DNA of 7,247 nucleotides, from assembly GCA_035693105.1 (NCBI GenBank), contig DASSHC010000465.1:1-7247 (forward strand), read 5' to 3'. The position numbers and the translations under genes were made by a program. Source of the stretch: DASSHC01 sp035693105. GTDB lineage: Bacteria; Chloroflexota; Chloroflexia; Thermomicrobiales; Thermomicrobiaceae. Positions 7,088 to 7,247 of the stretch are shown here, piece by piece (the stretch's first letter is position 1; every line of letters begins with the position of its first letter). Under the pieces are notes generated by a model that was given only the letters and a program-made list of their open reading frames with translations, searched no databases and had not been told where the DNA came from.

Positions 7088-7193
7088 CCCTCCGACTGCG
7101 CTCAGGATGACAGAGCTAATAGGGGGCGGACGACAACGGCTGACGCCCTCGTACGCCCCTCCCTCTCCCGGTCATCCCGAGCGCAGTCGAGGG
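7088..7193. repeat. GGATGACAG-family inverted repeat downstream of the FmdA-family gene
   Basis: Bases 7088-7110 and 7172-7193 are inverted copies of each other, with a single-base bulge and one mismatch; a further C-G pair (7111/7171) extends the stem. The loop is about 60 nt. The left arm contains CTCAGGATGACAGAG (7101-7115), identical to 4648-4662. It begins 5 nt after the stop codon and could act as a 3' stem-loop, but there is no T-run. The rest of the window (7194-7247) shows no gene. Confidence 0.8.
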
Positions 7194-7247
7194 ATCCGTC
7201 GTGCCTCATGGCCCATCCTCGTCGGACGCCACTATCCCTCTCTCCAT

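Overview
The window is a GC-rich bacterial chromosome segment. Its codons prefer G/C in the third position, and long spurious open frames run antisense to the real genes. It holds five complete protein genes and three intergenic stretches filled with inverted repeats. I see no RNA gene, transposase, phage gene or CRISPR array. The gene set (hydantoinase B, an enolase-superfamily enzyme, a GH76 glycosidase, a glycosylasparaginase-like Ntn hydrolase and an acetamidase/formamidase-family protein) and the 'CTCAGGATGACAGAG / GTCATCCCGAGCGCAGTC' intergenic repeats would fit a Chloroflexota (Thermomicrobia/Sphaerobacter-like) or similar high-GC soil or thermophilic bacterium. That placement is an impression from memory, not a measured one.

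Layout. Bases 1-173 carry no convincing gene. Bases 174-2911 (+) are a tight two-gene operon: a hydantoinase B/oxoprolinase-family subunit, then after 5 nt a mandelate racemase/muconate lactonizing-type enzyme with a full set of catalytic residues. A short convergent intergenic region (2912-3078) holds two competing hairpins. Bases 3079-4134 (-) encode a GH76-family glycosidase without a signal peptide. Bases 4135-4807 are a 673-nt non-coding stretch made largely of repeats. These are a composite palindromic element at about 4237-4504, with two internal 46-nt direct repeats and an 18-bp perfect palindrome, and copies of a GGATGACAG-core inverted-repeat family. Bases 4808-5773 (-) encode a glycosylasparaginase/isoaspartyl-peptidase-type Ntn hydrolase. 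A divergent promoter region (5774-5954) separates it from 5955-7082 (+), an acetamidase/formamidase-family enzyme. The last 165 bases hold another inverted repeat of the GGATGACAG family.

How the genes may work together. Three of the five products belong to unrelated families that hydrolyse amide or cyclic-amide bonds: HyuB, the Ntn asparaginase type and FmdA/AmdA. The window therefore looks like a catabolic neighbourhood for nitrogenous small molecules. The enolase-superfamily enzyme probably acts on a carboxylate substrate or product of the HyuB reaction, because the two are translationally linked. HyuB usually works with a HyuA subunit. No HyuA is visible here, so it must lie upstream of the window, be elsewhere, or be absent. 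The GH76 gene has no obvious metabolic link to the others. I found no clear sign of an undescribed defence or mobile system. The repeat-rich intergenic DNA and the HyuB-enolase pairing are the parts most worth a second look.
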